DNA from: G051903925 sp051903925
Lineage (GTDB): Bacteria; Pseudomonadota; Alphaproteobacteria; Zavarziniales; Zavarziniaceae
Assembly: GCF_051903925.1 (NCBI RefSeq)
Contig: NZ_CP173678.1
Span: 1,240,001 to 1,304,000, forward strand
DNA length: 64,000 nt
Direction: 5' to 3'
Below are positions 1-9,578 of this stretch, piece by piece (positions within the stretch are counted from its first letter, which is position 1; every line of letters starts with the position of its first letter). A model generated the notes under the pieces. That model worked only from the letters and a program-made list of their open reading frames with translations. It searched no databases and had not been told where the DNA came from. Both the position numbers and the translations under genes were made by a program.

Positions 1-189
1 CGCGCCTTCCTTGAGGAGGGGATGAAGGATGGCTCCATCGCGCCCTGCGACCCCAAGCTGGCGGCCTTTGCCATCTTTGGCGCGTTGAACTGGATCACCT
101 TCTGGTACGAACCCGGCGGCCCCGCCGACCCCGACCAGATCGCAACCGAATTCACCAGGCTCTTCCGCAACGGCCTCGCGCCGCGCTGA
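1..189 (+). CDS. TetR/AcrR-family regulator, C-terminal end (partial)
   Basis: The first 62 codons of the window are open in frame 1 and end at TGA 187-189. The peptide has the helical C-terminal ligand-domain signature of TetR/AcrR repressors (FAIFGALNWITFWYEPGG followed by a P-D-Q-I-A helix). The N-terminal helix-turn-helix lies outside the window, so DNA binding cannot be checked. It sits upstream of a hydrolase/monooxygenase cluster whose intergenic regions contain TGAC...GTCA palindromes. Control of that cluster is an inference. The family call is fairly secure; target and ligand are unknown. Confidence 0.7.
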   Translation, partial: RAFLEEGMKDGSIAPCDPKLAAFAIFGALNWITFWYEPGGPADPDQIATEFTRLFRNGLAPR

Positions 190-194
190 TCAGG

Positions 195-328
195 CCCTCC
201 CCTGTGCGAAGCGTGGGGGAGGGTGGGGTGGGGGCGGTGTCGTGCCGTCAAAGCCTGCGCCGCGGTCCCGAATGTGGGATACCGCCCCCACCCCAACCCT
301 CCCCCATCGCAAGCGACGGGGGAGGGGG
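195..328. repeat. Nested palindromic intergenic repeat
   Basis: This G/C-rich element lies between the convergent TetR and hydrolase genes. Two outer arms of about 24 nt (215-238 and 281-305) are reverse complements with one single-base indel. Each end also forms its own small hairpin of C-runs and G-runs (195-202 with 216-223; 297-305 with 318-326). The layout is that of a dispersed palindromic repeat, and it could also act as a bidirectional terminator for the two convergent genes. It fills the gap between them; no gene is present in it. Confidence 0.75.
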
Positions 329-343
329 AAATGCGACGGCGCC

Positions 344-955
344 TCAGTCTGCCTCCAGAAATTCCCCGACCAGCTCCGCCACCTGCGCCGCGTGCGTCTC
401 GACAAAGGAATGGTCGGCGCCGGGAATGACGACCAGCCGCGCATCGGGCAGCAGGTGGCACAGGCGCTCCCCCACAGCGACCGGGCTGATCGGGTCGGCA
501 TCGCCCCACAGCAGCAGGACCGGCAGGTCCAGCGTGCCGATCTCGGCACTGTGGTCGGCACGCGCCGTCATGATCCATGCGGCGGCCTGCGGATAGGCGG
601 CGCGATAGGCGGGGCGCCAGTCCTCGGCCCCCAGCGCGCCCACGTCGATCCCGCCGGACGTGGCGGTCAGGACCAGCCGCCGCACCCGCCCAGGCCGCGC
701 CAGGCAGGCGCGGATCGCGACCACGCCGCCCATCGACTGGGCCAGCACATCGCACGGCGCGTCCGCCGCATCCAGCGCTGCCGTCACCAGGCCGACCAGG
801 TCGTCCAGGCTCTGCACGCGGGGGTCGTGCGGCTCGTCCCCCAGGCCGGGCCAGGCGAAGCGATGCTTGGGCCAAGCGCCGGGCAGGCGGTCGGCCACGC
901 TCTGCCAGAACAGGGCAGAGCCCCCGGCACCGGGCAGGAAGAGGCAGCGTGTCAT
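344..955 (-). CDS. Alpha/beta hydrolase
   Basis: A protein of about 203 residues with a small alpha/beta-hydrolase fold. It begins directly with the first strand and an oxyanion-hole stretch (LFLPGAGGS). The nucleophile elbow is AQSMGG, with serine as nucleophile. The acid is likely in LWGDADPIS and the histidine in GADHSFVE. The start at 955 (MTRCLFLPG) is chosen because the fold begins there; ATG at 970 and TTG at 991 are also in frame. It is divergent from the monooxygenase at 1103. An esterase acting on the ester products of the neighbouring Baeyer-Villiger enzymes is plausible but inferred; substrate unknown. Confidence 0.8.
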   Translation of the reverse strand: MTRCLFLPGAGGSALFWQSVADRLPGAWPKHRFAWPGLGDEPHDPRVQSLDDLVGLVTAALDAADAPCDVLAQSMGGVVAIRACLARPGRVRRLVLTATSGGIDVGALGAEDWRPAYRAAYPQAAAWIMTARADHSAEIGTLDLPVLLLWGDADPISPVAVGERLCHLLPDARLVVIPGADHSFVETHAAQVAELVGEFLEAD

Positions 956-1003
956 GGCGCCAGCGTCCATGGCCGCCCCGCTCCCGGTCAAGGCCCCGAC
1001 TCG

Positions 1004-1053
1004 CTGACGAAAAATCAGTCTGGCCTCCGAACGCCATTCATGACATTTTGTCA
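1004..1053. promoter_or_regulatory. Candidate operator pair in divergent promoter region
   Basis: Between the divergent hydrolase and monooxygenase genes are two AT-richer inverted repeats. One is CTGA-N7-TCAG at 1004-1018 and the other is TGACATTTTGTCA at 1041-1053 (5-bp arms, perfect). A related palindrome, CTGACGATCGTCAG, lies in front of the second monooxygenase. TetR-type repressors bind such sites, and one ends at position 189. The function is inferred. Confidence 0.4.
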
Positions 1054-1102
1054 GTCATCTGCGGAGAGAAGGTCCGCATAGAGCAGGCGGAGTGGTCCAG
1101 GC

Positions 1103-2623
1103 ATGGCGGCACAGCAACAGGCAGGGCTTGAGGCGACCCGGCACTTCGACGTGCTCATCATCGGGGCCGGCCTGTCGGGGATCGGCATGGCGGCCCACCT
1201 GCAGGACCGCCTGCCGCGAAAGACCTTCGCCATTCTCGAGGGGCGGGCCGACCTGGGCGGCACCTGGGACCTGTTCCGCTATCCCGGCATCCGCTCCGAC
1301 AGCGACATGTACACGCTTGGCTACCGCTTCAAGCCATGGACCGCGGCCAAGGCGATCGCCGACGGTCCGTCGATCAAGGCCTATATCGCCGAGACGGCGC
1401 GCGAGCGCGGGCTCGACCACCACATCCGCTATGGCCACAAGGTGGTGCGCGCCGACTGGTCGTCCGCCACCGCGCGCTGGACGCTGCAGGTTGACTGCGG
1501 CGGCTCGCTCCAGTCCTTCAGCACCAATTTCCTGGTCCTGGGGGTCGGCTATTATTCCTATGACCAGGGCCACCGCCCGACCTGGGCGGGGGAGGAGACG
1601 TTCGCGGGATCCATCGTCCATCCCCAGTTCTGGCCCAAGGACCTGGACTACAAGGCCAAGCGCGTCGTGGTGATCGGCAGCGGGGCGACGGCCGTCACCC
1701 TGGTCCCGACCATGGCAGAGACCGCGGCGCACGTGACGATGCTGCAGCGCTCGCCCACCTATATCGTCTCGCGCCCCTCGGTCGACGGCATTGCGGAGGC
1801 GCTGAAGCGGCGCCTCCCGTCGCGCCTCGCCTATGGCCTGACGCGCTGGAAGAACATCCTGATGGGCCAGTTCTTCTACAAGCTGGCGCGCAGCCGGCCC
1901 CAGGCGGTGAAGCGCAACCTGCTCGACCTGGTTCGCAAGCAGGTCGGCAGCGTCGCCAATGTCGAGCGCGACTTCACGCCCGCCTACAACCCCTGGGACC
2001 AGCGCCTGTGCCTGGTGCCGGACGCCGACATGTTCCGCGCGATCCGCGATGGGCGGGCCAGCGTCGTGACCGACACGATCGAGCGCTTCACCCCCGGCGG
2101 CATCCGCCTGGCATCCGGGCAGGAGCTGGCCGCGGACGTGGTGGTGACGGCGACGGGCCTGAAGCTGAACCTGATGGGCGACATCGCCCTGGCCGTCGAC
2201 GGCCGTCCGGTCGAGCCGGCCCGGACCATGAACTACAAGGGCTGCATGTTCTCGGACGTGCCGAACCTGGTCTATGTCTTCGGCTACACCAATGCGTCCT
2301 GGACGCTGAAGGCCGACCTGGTCTCGGAATTCACCTGCCGCCTGCTGGCTCACATGGAGGCCAAGGCGACACCCATCGCCGTGCCGGAACGCGACCCCAG
2401 CGTGGCGGAACTGCCCTTCCTCGACTTCGCGTCCGGTTATGTGCAACGGGCAATCGCCCACCTGCCGCGGCAGGGCGCGCGGCGCCCCTGGCAATTGCGG
2501 CAGAACTACACGTTCGACCTGCTGGCCCTGCGCCTGGGCCGGGTCGCGGACGGCACGATGGCGTTCCGCAAGGCGGGGCCCACCCCCGCCGGCAGCGCAG
2601 CGCCAGTCCGCGCCGCCGCCTGA
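1103..2623 (+). CDS. Flavin-containing (Baeyer-Villiger-type) monooxygenase, EtaA-like
   Basis: 506 residues. The FAD Rossmann motif IIGAGLSGIG is near residues 20-29, followed by GGTWDLFRYPGIRSDSDMYT, typical of the EtaA-like branch. The Baeyer-Villiger fingerprint is present as FAGSIVHPQFWP around residue 170. The NADPH Rossmann motif VVIGSGATAV follows. The enzyme would use NADPH and O2 to insert oxygen next to a ketone, giving an ester or lactone, or oxidise S/N atoms. A ribosome-binding site (GGAG) lies about 11 nt upstream of the ATG. The hydrolases on both sides fit an oxidise-then-hydrolyse pathway. The family call is strong; substrate is not predictable. Confidence 0.9.
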   Translation: MAAQQQAGLEATRHFDVLIIGAGLSGIGMAAHLQDRLPRKTFAILEGRADLGGTWDLFRYPGIRSDSDMYTLGYRFKPWTAAKAIADGPSIKAYIAETARERGLDHHIRYGHKVVRADWSSATARWTLQVDCGGSLQSFSTNFLVLGVGYYSYDQGHRPTWAGEETFAGSIVHPQFWPKDLDYKAKRVVVIGSGATAVTLVPTMAETAAHVTMLQRSPTYIVSRPSVDGIAEALKRRLPSRLAYGLTRWKNILMGQFFYKLARSRPQAVKRNLLDLVRKQVGSVANVERDFTPAYNPWDQRLCLVPDADMFRAIRDGRASVVTDTIERFTPGGIRLASGQELAADVVVTATGLKLNLMGDIALAVDGRPVEPARTMNYKGCMFSDVPNLVYVFGYTNASWTLKADLVSEFTCRLLAHMEAKATPIAVPERDPSVAELPFLDFASGYVQRAIAHLPRQGARRPWQLRQNYTFDLLALRLGRVADGTMAFRKAGPTPAGSAAPVRAAA

Positions 2624-2648
2624 GCACGCATCAGCAGTCGCAGGCGCT

Positions 2649-2921
2649 TCAGGCCGCGGCCAGCCAGGCGGCCAGCGGTCCCGCCGTCCCGGCCCAGGCC
2701 GCCACGCGGTCGTCCTTGTCCGAATTCTCGAGCACGGCGGAGACCTGAAGCGCCGGGTGCGCCGCGTGCAGCGCCGCCGCGGCCTGCCCGATGTCCTGGA
2801 CATGGCGCCAGGAGGTGCGGGCCACGCCGTTGACGACCTGTCGCGTACACAAGGCTCCGGACCGGCCAGAGAAGTCCGCTTCGTGGCCGAAAGCGATGGC
2901 GCGCTCGACAAAAGCGATCAT
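2649..2921 (-). CDS. Hypothetical protein, 90 aa
   Basis: A short protein without a family I recognise. It has an alternating polar/hydrophobic pattern, an Ala-rich C-terminus, no signal peptide and no membrane segment. The start at 2921 is supported by a strong ribosome-binding site (GGAGGAAACA) directly upstream. It is convergent with the EtaA-like monooxygenase (25-bp gap) and divergent from the second monooxygenase, with the CTGACGATCGTCAG palindrome in the divergent gap. Its position suggests a role tied to the monooxygenase cluster, but no function can be read from it. Confidence 0.55.
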   Translation of the reverse strand: MIAFVERAIAFGHEADFSGRSGALCTRQVVNGVARTSWRHVQDIGQAAAALHAAHPALQVSAVLENSDKDDRVAAWAGTAGPLAAWLAAA

Positions 2922-2970
2922 TGTTTCCTCCCCCCACGCAACGGCTGACGGGACAGTTTTCGGTCTATTC

Positions 2971-2984
2971 CTGACGATCGTCAG
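2971..2984. promoter_or_regulatory. Perfect 14-bp palindrome CTGACGATCGTCAG
   Basis: The site lies between the divergent genes starting at 2921 (minus) and 3166 (plus). The core TGAC-GATC-GTCA resembles TGAC-ATTTT-GTCA at 1041. It is a candidate repressor operator shared by the two monooxygenase promoters. The rest of the 244-bp gap is relatively AT-rich and holds no gene. Confidence 0.4.
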
Positions 2985-3165
2985 CCCCGGTGAGATACCT
3001 AGTGGAAAATACGTAGTATGAACGGTCAGGTTCGGCAATGGCGGACGTGCGCCAGGGGCCGTGCGGGCTAGAACATTGATCTAGGCTGGCGCTGGACCTA
3101 GGGTGCCGCAACGTCAACCCCCCGGTTTCAGGCCGTGCGGGGCGCAAGCCGAAAAGGGAGTGGAG

Positions 3166-4980
<1,815 letters not shown>

Positions 4981-5109
4981 CGCCCAGGCGTCGTGGCGGG
5001 GGGGCGACGCGGTCGCCGTCCTGCCGCGCGCGGCCGCTTGCACGATGGAAATTGTCACGGCGCAGGCGGAGAATGCGCCGTCCACGGTCCTTCATCGGAG
5101 GCAGCGCGC

Positions 5110-5946
5110 ATGGCATTCGTCACCACCAGCGACGGCGTCGAGATCTTCTACAAGGACTGGGGGCCAAAGTCGGCTCAACCCGTCGTCTTCCACCATGGCT
5201 GGCCCCTGTCGGCGGACGACTGGGACGCCCAGATGTTGTTCCTTGTCAACCAGGGCTTCCGCGTCGTGGCGCACGACCGGCGCGGCCATGGCCGATCGGC
5301 CCAGGTCGGCGACGGCCACGACATGGACCATTATGCCGCCGATGCGGCGGCGGTGTTCGCGCACCTGGACCTGCGGGGCGCGGTCCATGTGGGCCATTCC
5401 ACCGGCGGGGGCGAAGTCGCGCACTATGTCGCCCGGCATGGCCAGCCCCAGGACCGGGTCGCCAAGGCCGTGCTGATCGGCGCCGTTCCCCCGATCATGG
5501 TGAAGACGCCCGCCAATCCCGGCGGCCTGCCGATCGAGGTTTTCGACGGCTTCCGCGCGGCGCTGGCCGCAAATCGCGCGCAGTTCTACCTGGATGTTGC
5601 CAGCGGGCCATTCTACGGCTTCAACCGGGACGGCGCACAGGTCAGCCAGGGCGTCATCCAGAACTGGTGGCGCCAGGGCATGCAGGGCGGTGCCAAGGCG
5701 CACTATGACGGCATCAAGGCCTTTTCCGAGACGGACTTCACCGACGACCTGAAGGCCATGACCGTGCCGACCCTGGTCCTGCACGGCGAGGACGACCAGA
5801 TCGTGCCGATCGACGATTCCGCCAGGCTGGCCATCACCCACCTGCGCAACGGCACGCTGAAGACCTATCCCGGTTTCAGCCACGGCATGTGCACCGTCAA
5901 TGCCGACGTCATCAACGCCGACTTGCTGGCGTTCATCCGGGCCTGA
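5110..5946 (+). CDS. Alpha/beta hydrolase, non-heme chloroperoxidase/arylesterase type
   Basis: 278 residues, full length for the cofactor-free haloperoxidase/arylesterase group. It begins MAFVTTSDGVEIFYKDWG, has the HHGWPLS oxyanion-hole motif, the nucleophile Ser97 in GHSTGG, the acid in HGEDDQIVP and the His in GFSHGM. Chloroperoxidase is a historical name; these proteins are esterases or lactonases with perhydrolase side activity. The start at 5110 matches the family N-terminus and has GGAGG upstream. It lies downstream of the Baeyer-Villiger enzyme in the same direction and may hydrolyse its ester or lactone product (inference). Confidence 0.9.
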   Translation: MAFVTTSDGVEIFYKDWGPKSAQPVVFHHGWPLSADDWDAQMLFLVNQGFRVVAHDRRGHGRSAQVGDGHDMDHYAADAAAVFAHLDLRGAVHVGHSTGGGEVAHYVARHGQPQDRVAKAVLIGAVPPIMVKTPANPGGLPIEVFDGFRAALAANRAQFYLDVASGPFYGFNRDGAQVSQGVIQNWWRQGMQGGAKAHYDGIKAFSETDFTDDLKAMTVPTLVLHGEDDQIVPIDDSARLAITHLRNGTLKTYPGFSHGMCTVNADVINADLLAFIRA

Positions 5947-5958
5947 GCGCACGGCCGG

Positions 5959-5985
5959 CCCGGTGCCCGCGGTGCGGGCGCCGGG
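5959..5985 (+). terminator. Strong hairpin after the hydrolase
   Basis: A 12-bp stem with one G-T pair and a 3-nt loop: CCCGGTGCCCGC at 5959-5970 pairs with GCGGGCGCCGGG at 5974-5985. It starts 12 nt after the stop codon. There is no clear U tract, only a short T-rich patch (ATTTG) after it, as is common in GC-rich genomes. Confidence 0.6.
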
Positions 5986-6057
5986 TCGCATTTGCCTCAA
6001 TCTTGAGCCGAACTGGTGCGACCTGTGACATCCAGCGGGATTAGCAGTTCATTCACT

Positions 6058-6063
6058 TATAAT
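6058..6063 (+). promoter_or_regulatory. Consensus -10 box (TATAAT) upstream of GGDEF-EAL gene
   Basis: A perfect TATAAT lies 50 nt upstream of the ATG at 6114 in an AT-rich island. No convincing -35 hexamer is present at 16-18 bp, so the promoter may need an activator, or the match may be chance. Confidence 0.35.
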
Positions 6064-6113
6064 GTCGACAAATAGAGCCTAGTCTGAACCAGTAGAGCTG
6101 GACGGGGTTTACC

Positions 6114-8510
6114 ATGCGATTGGCGGCGGGGGCCGGGCACGGCCTCGATCCCACGGCGCCCCGCGCAATGCGGCAACCGGCGTCGCTGCGCCTGGCGGCC
6201 ACGACCCTGACCGCGGTGCTCCTGGTGCTGGGCGGGATCAGCCTGCTGGCGATGCTGTCGACCTATCGCGTCGGGCTGACGGTCCACCGGCGGGCGGAGC
6301 ACAGCTGGATCATGCAGCAGGCCCATGCCGAGGTGACGGAGCTGGAGGCGCTGGGCTACGAATACTGGCGCAGCCCCGCCCAGGCGATCCGAGCCGAATA
6401 CGCTGCGGCCACAACCCAATTGGCCGACCTGCTGCGGAAGGCGCGCGCCGGGGATACCGACACCGCCGACCTGGATCGGGTGGACGGGCTGCTGCGCGAT
6501 TACCGGGCGTCCATGGACCGGCTTTTTGCCGCGGTCGACAATGGCCGGCCGGCCCTGGCAACCGCGATCCACGACCTGGAACTGGATGCCCGGTTCGGCA
6601 CCCTGCATGATGCCGTCTATAGCTTGGCCCAGGCGTCGCTTGGTGCCGCATTGCGCGAGCTGCATGGCCTGGAGCGGCTGCAGCGACAGGCCCTGCTGGC
6701 CACGCCGCTGATCCTGGCGATCGGGCTGGGCACTATCGGGCTGAGCTGGCGCATGGCGCGCGCGCTGGAACGCACCGCCCGTGCCAGCCTGGAACGCGAA
6801 GCCGTCGCCGCGCGGCACGGCGAGCAGCGCTTCCGCGCCCTGGCGCAGAACACCTCGGACGTGATCCTGATCTGCACTCCTGACGGCGCCATCACCTATG
6901 TGGGTCCCGCCGCCGACAGCGCCTGGGCCACCGCTGGCGAGGCGCTGCTGCGCCAGCCCTTCGCCAGCCTGGTGCTGGCCGACGACCGGCCGGCGCTGGA
7001 GGAGGTGTGGGCCCAAGTCGCGGCCGAGCCCGAGACCCAGCGCGAGGTCGAGGTCCGCATCCAGGGCGGCGACGGCCAGGTACGCGACTGCGTCCTGGTG
7101 GTGACGAACCAAGTCCAGGTCCCCGCGGTGGCCGGCATCGTGATCACGGCCAAGGACGTCACCACCCACCGCGCCCTGACCCGCCAGCTGACGCAGCAGG
7201 CGTTCTACGACGCGCTGACCGGCCTGCCCAACCGCGCCCTGCTGCTGGACCGCGCCGGCCAGGCGCTGGTCCGCGCCGCCCGGCACGAGGGCAGCGTTCT
7301 CGCGATCATGATCGACCTGCAGGACTTCAAGAAGGTGAATGTCAGCCTGGGCCATGCCTCTGGCGACCGGGTCCTGTGCGCCATCGCGCGCCGCCTGCGC
7401 GAGCGGGTACGGCCGGAGAGCACGGTGGCGCGCCTGGCCGGCGACCAGTTCGTCGTTCTGGTCGAGCGGATGGGCCGCGAGGCCGCCCTGTTGAAGGGCG
7501 AGCTGCTGCGCCTGCACCTGTCGCAGCCGCTGGAGTTCGAAGGGCACGAACTGGCAATCGCGCCCGCGATAGGCATCGCCATCAGCGATAGCGGGCAGGA
7601 GGGGCCGGAGGGCCTGCTGCGCAATGCCAACGTCGCCATGGACCATGCCAAGGCATTGGGCGGCGAGGTCTGCGTGCTGTTCGAGCCGTCGATGGAGGTC
7701 GACGGCCCTGGCCGGCTGAGCCTGGAGGCCGACCTGCGCCATGCGATCGAGCGCGACGAGCTGCGCGTGGTCTACCAGCCGATCGTGGCGCTGGAGAGCG
7801 GCGAGATCGTCGAGGTCGAGGCGCTGGTCCGCTGGCAGCACCCCACGCGGGGCCTGGTCTCGCCCGTGAGCTTCATTCCGTTGGCGGAGGCAACGGGCCT
7901 GATCGTGCCCATTGGCCGCTGGGTCATGGAGCAGGCCTGCCGCCAGGTCGCCGCCTGGAACGGCCTGGCCGATCGTACCGCGCCGCTTGTCGTGGGGGTC
8001 AACCTGTCGCCCCTGCAGTTCCGCCAGGCGACGCTGCTGGCCGATGTGGAGCGGGCCCTGGCCCAGGCCGGCCTGCCCGCGGAATGCCTGAAGGTCGAGA
8101 TCACCGAGACGGCGATGATGAACGACGCGGAGGCGACGATCACGACGCTGAATGCGTTGAAGGCGCTGGGCGTGCGCCTGGCGGTCGACGATTTCGGGAC
8201 CGGCTATTCGTCACTGGCCTATCTGAAGCGCCTGCCGCTGGACGTCATCAAGATCGACCGCTCGTTCGTCGACGGCATTGGGCACGAGGCGGAGGACACG
8301 GCAATCGTGAAGGCGATCATCGCCATGGCCCAGGCCCTGCGCTTGACCATCACGGTCGAGGGGGTCGAGACCGCCGCGCAGGCGGACCTGCTGACCGCAT
8401 GGGGTTGCGAGCGGGGGCAGGGCTATCTCTATTCCCGTCCCGTCGATCCCCAGCGGATGGAGGCCCTGCTGCGGCAGGCCATGCCGCTGCCCCTGGCCAG
8501 CGCCGCCTGA
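6114..8510 (+). CDS. Membrane PAS-GGDEF-EAL protein, probable c-di-GMP phosphodiesterase
   Basis: 798 residues. There is a transmembrane helix at about 28-50, a periplasmic region of about 145 residues rich in helices, and a second transmembrane helix at about 195-215. A PAS domain lies at about 240-350, GGDEF at about 360-520 and EAL at about 545-785. The GGDEF active site reads AGDQF (about 442-446), so cyclase activity is probably lost, although the domain could still bind GTP. The EAL domain keeps its signatures: EVEALVRW, N in VNLSP, E in VEITET, DDFGTGYSSL, KIDRSF, TVEGVET and GQGYLYSRP. It most likely hydrolyses c-di-GMP in response to a periplasmic or PAS signal. It stands alone, with its own promoter region and a terminator. 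Confidence 0.92.
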   Translation: MRLAAGAGHGLDPTAPRAMRQPASLRLAATTLTAVLLVLGGISLLAMLSTYRVGLTVHRRAEHSWIMQQAHAEVTELEALGYEYWRSPAQAIRAEYAAATTQLADLLRKARAGDTDTADLDRVDGLLRDYRASMDRLFAAVDNGRPALATAIHDLELDARFGTLHDAVYSLAQASLGAALRELHGLERLQRQALLATPLILAIGLGTIGLSWRMARALERTARASLEREAVAARHGEQRFRALAQNTSDVILICTPDGAITYVGPAADSAWATAGEALLRQPFASLVLADDRPALEEVWAQVAAEPETQREVEVRIQGGDGQVRDCVLVVTNQVQVPAVAGIVITAKDVTTHRALTRQLTQQAFYDALTGLPNRALLLDRAGQALVRAARHEGSVLAIMIDLQDFKKVNVSLGHASGDRVLCAIARRLRERVRPESTVARLAGDQFVVLVERMGREAALLKGELLRLHLSQPLEFEGHELAIAPAIGIAISDSGQEGPEGLLRNANVAMDHAKALGGEVCVLFEPSMEVDGPGRLSLEADLRHAIERDELRVVYQPIVALESGEIVEVEALVRWQHPTRGLVSPVSFIPLAEATGLIVPIGRWVMEQACRQVAAWNGLADRTAPLVVGVNLSPLQFRQATLLADVERALAQAGLPAECLKVEITETAMMNDAEATITTLNALKALGVRLAVDDFGTGYSSLAYLKRLPLDVIKIDRSFVDGIGHEAEDTAIVKAIIAMAQALRLTITVEGVETAAQADLLTAWGCERGQGYLYSRPVDPQRMEALLRQAMPLPLASAA

Positions 8511-8516
8511 TCCAGC

Positions 8517-8540
8517 CCTCGCTCCCATCCAGGAGCGGGG
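8517..8540 (+). terminator. Hairpin after GGDEF-EAL gene
   Basis: CGCTCC (8520-8525) pairs with GGAGCG (8532-8537) around a 6-nt loop, extended by T-G and two C-G pairs. It begins 7 nt after the stop. No U tract follows, so Rho-independent activity is uncertain. Confidence 0.45.
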
Positions 8541-8639
8541 TCGACGGGGATTGAAGCTGCGGCCGTCGGTGGCTTGGCGCCATACTGCGTCCGGGGACCG
8601 CGCCCAAGACGGTCCCGCTCAGAACGACCGGGGGACGCC

Positions 8640-9272
8640 ATGCTGTTCTATGACTATCACGACGCGCCCAATCCGCGCGTCGTGCGGATGTTTGCGGCGG
8701 AGAAGGGCATCGCCCTGCCGCTGCGGCCGCTGGACCTGAACCGCGGCGAGAACCGCAAGCCCCCCTATGTCACCGAGATCAACCGCACCGGCCAGGTGCC
8801 GGCACTGCAACTCGACGACGGCCGGGTGATCTGCGAGATCCTGCCGATCTGCGAGTACCTGGAGGAGTTGCATCCCGCGCCGGCCCTGATCGGCGCCACG
8901 CCCGAGGACCGGGCCGAGGCGCGGCAATGGACGCGCTGGATCGACCTGAAATACGTGGAGCGGATGACGGAGGCCTGCGTCGTCCAGGCGGGGCCCATCC
9001 GCGACCTGTATTCGCGCTTCAACTACAAAACCATGCTGCCGCCCGAGATGTGGGAGATCTGCATGGCCGTGGCGCATGAGAAGCTGGCCTGGTTCGATGC
9101 CGAGATGGCGGGCCGCACCTTCGTCTGCGGCAACCGCCTGACCCTGGCCGACATTCACCTGTTCGTGTTCATCGACTTCTTCGAGGGGTTGGGCCTGAAC
9201 TTCCCGCGCGCGCTGTCCTGGGTGGCCGGCCATTACGACCGCATGAAGGCGAGGCCAAGCGCGGCAGCCTGA
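8640..9272 (+). CDS. Glutathione S-transferase family protein
   Basis: 210 residues. The N-terminal thioredoxin-like half (1-80) contains NPRVVRMFAAEKG and the cis-Pro glutathione-binding stretch GQVPALQLDDGRVICEILPICEYLEE. The C-terminal all-helical half includes FVCGNRLTLADIHLF, the conserved N-capping/hydrophobic staple motif. There is no N-terminal CxxC, so it is not a glutaredoxin-like member. The start is set by GGGGGA upstream and by the family N-terminus. Cytosolic detoxification or conjugation is the expected role; substrate unknown. Confidence 0.88.
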   Translation: MLFYDYHDAPNPRVVRMFAAEKGIALPLRPLDLNRGENRKPPYVTEINRTGQVPALQLDDGRVICEILPICEYLEELHPAPALIGATPEDRAEARQWTRWIDLKYVERMTEACVVQAGPIRDLYSRFNYKTMLPPEMWEICMAVAHEKLAWFDAEMAGRTFVCGNRLTLADIHLFVFIDFFEGLGLNFPRALSWVAGHYDRMKARPSAAA

Positions 9273-9349
9273 GGATTTCCGCGTCGCGTTGAACAATTCG
9301 CGGCCGGCGCCATTGGACGGGTCAGACGATCCAACCGAAAGCGACGATA

Positions 9350-9544
9350 ATGGCCGACACGGACAAGCAGCAGGGTGCCCGCAGCGGACGCGGGCCGGAC
9401 GGACCGGCGCAGGGCGCGCGCGGGGCGGACGATGGCGAGCACGGCCAGATCCCCGTTCCCACGCCGCCCCAGGGCCGCCAGGGCACGGGCGCCGGCCGCA
9501 AGGAACACACCGGCGCCGTGACCGGCTCGGGCGACAAGGACTGA
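9350..9544 (+). CDS. Small Gly/Gln/Asp-rich hypothetical protein, 64 aa
   Basis: A low-complexity hydrophilic peptide (MADTDKQQGARSGRG start, GAGRKEHTGAVTGSGDKD end) without hydrophobic core, likely disordered. It lies 77 bp after the glutathione transferase in the same direction and is convergent with the FAD oxidoreductase. No strong ribosome-binding site is visible. Composition resembles small stress-type disordered proteins, but I cannot assign a family and it could be a chance frame. Confidence 0.4.
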   Translation: MADTDKQQGARSGRGPDGPAQGARGADDGEHGQIPVPTPPQGRQGTGAGRKEHTGAVTGSGDKD

Positions 9545-9578
9545 GCCGGACCCGACGCGCGATCCGGCGCCAGCGGGG

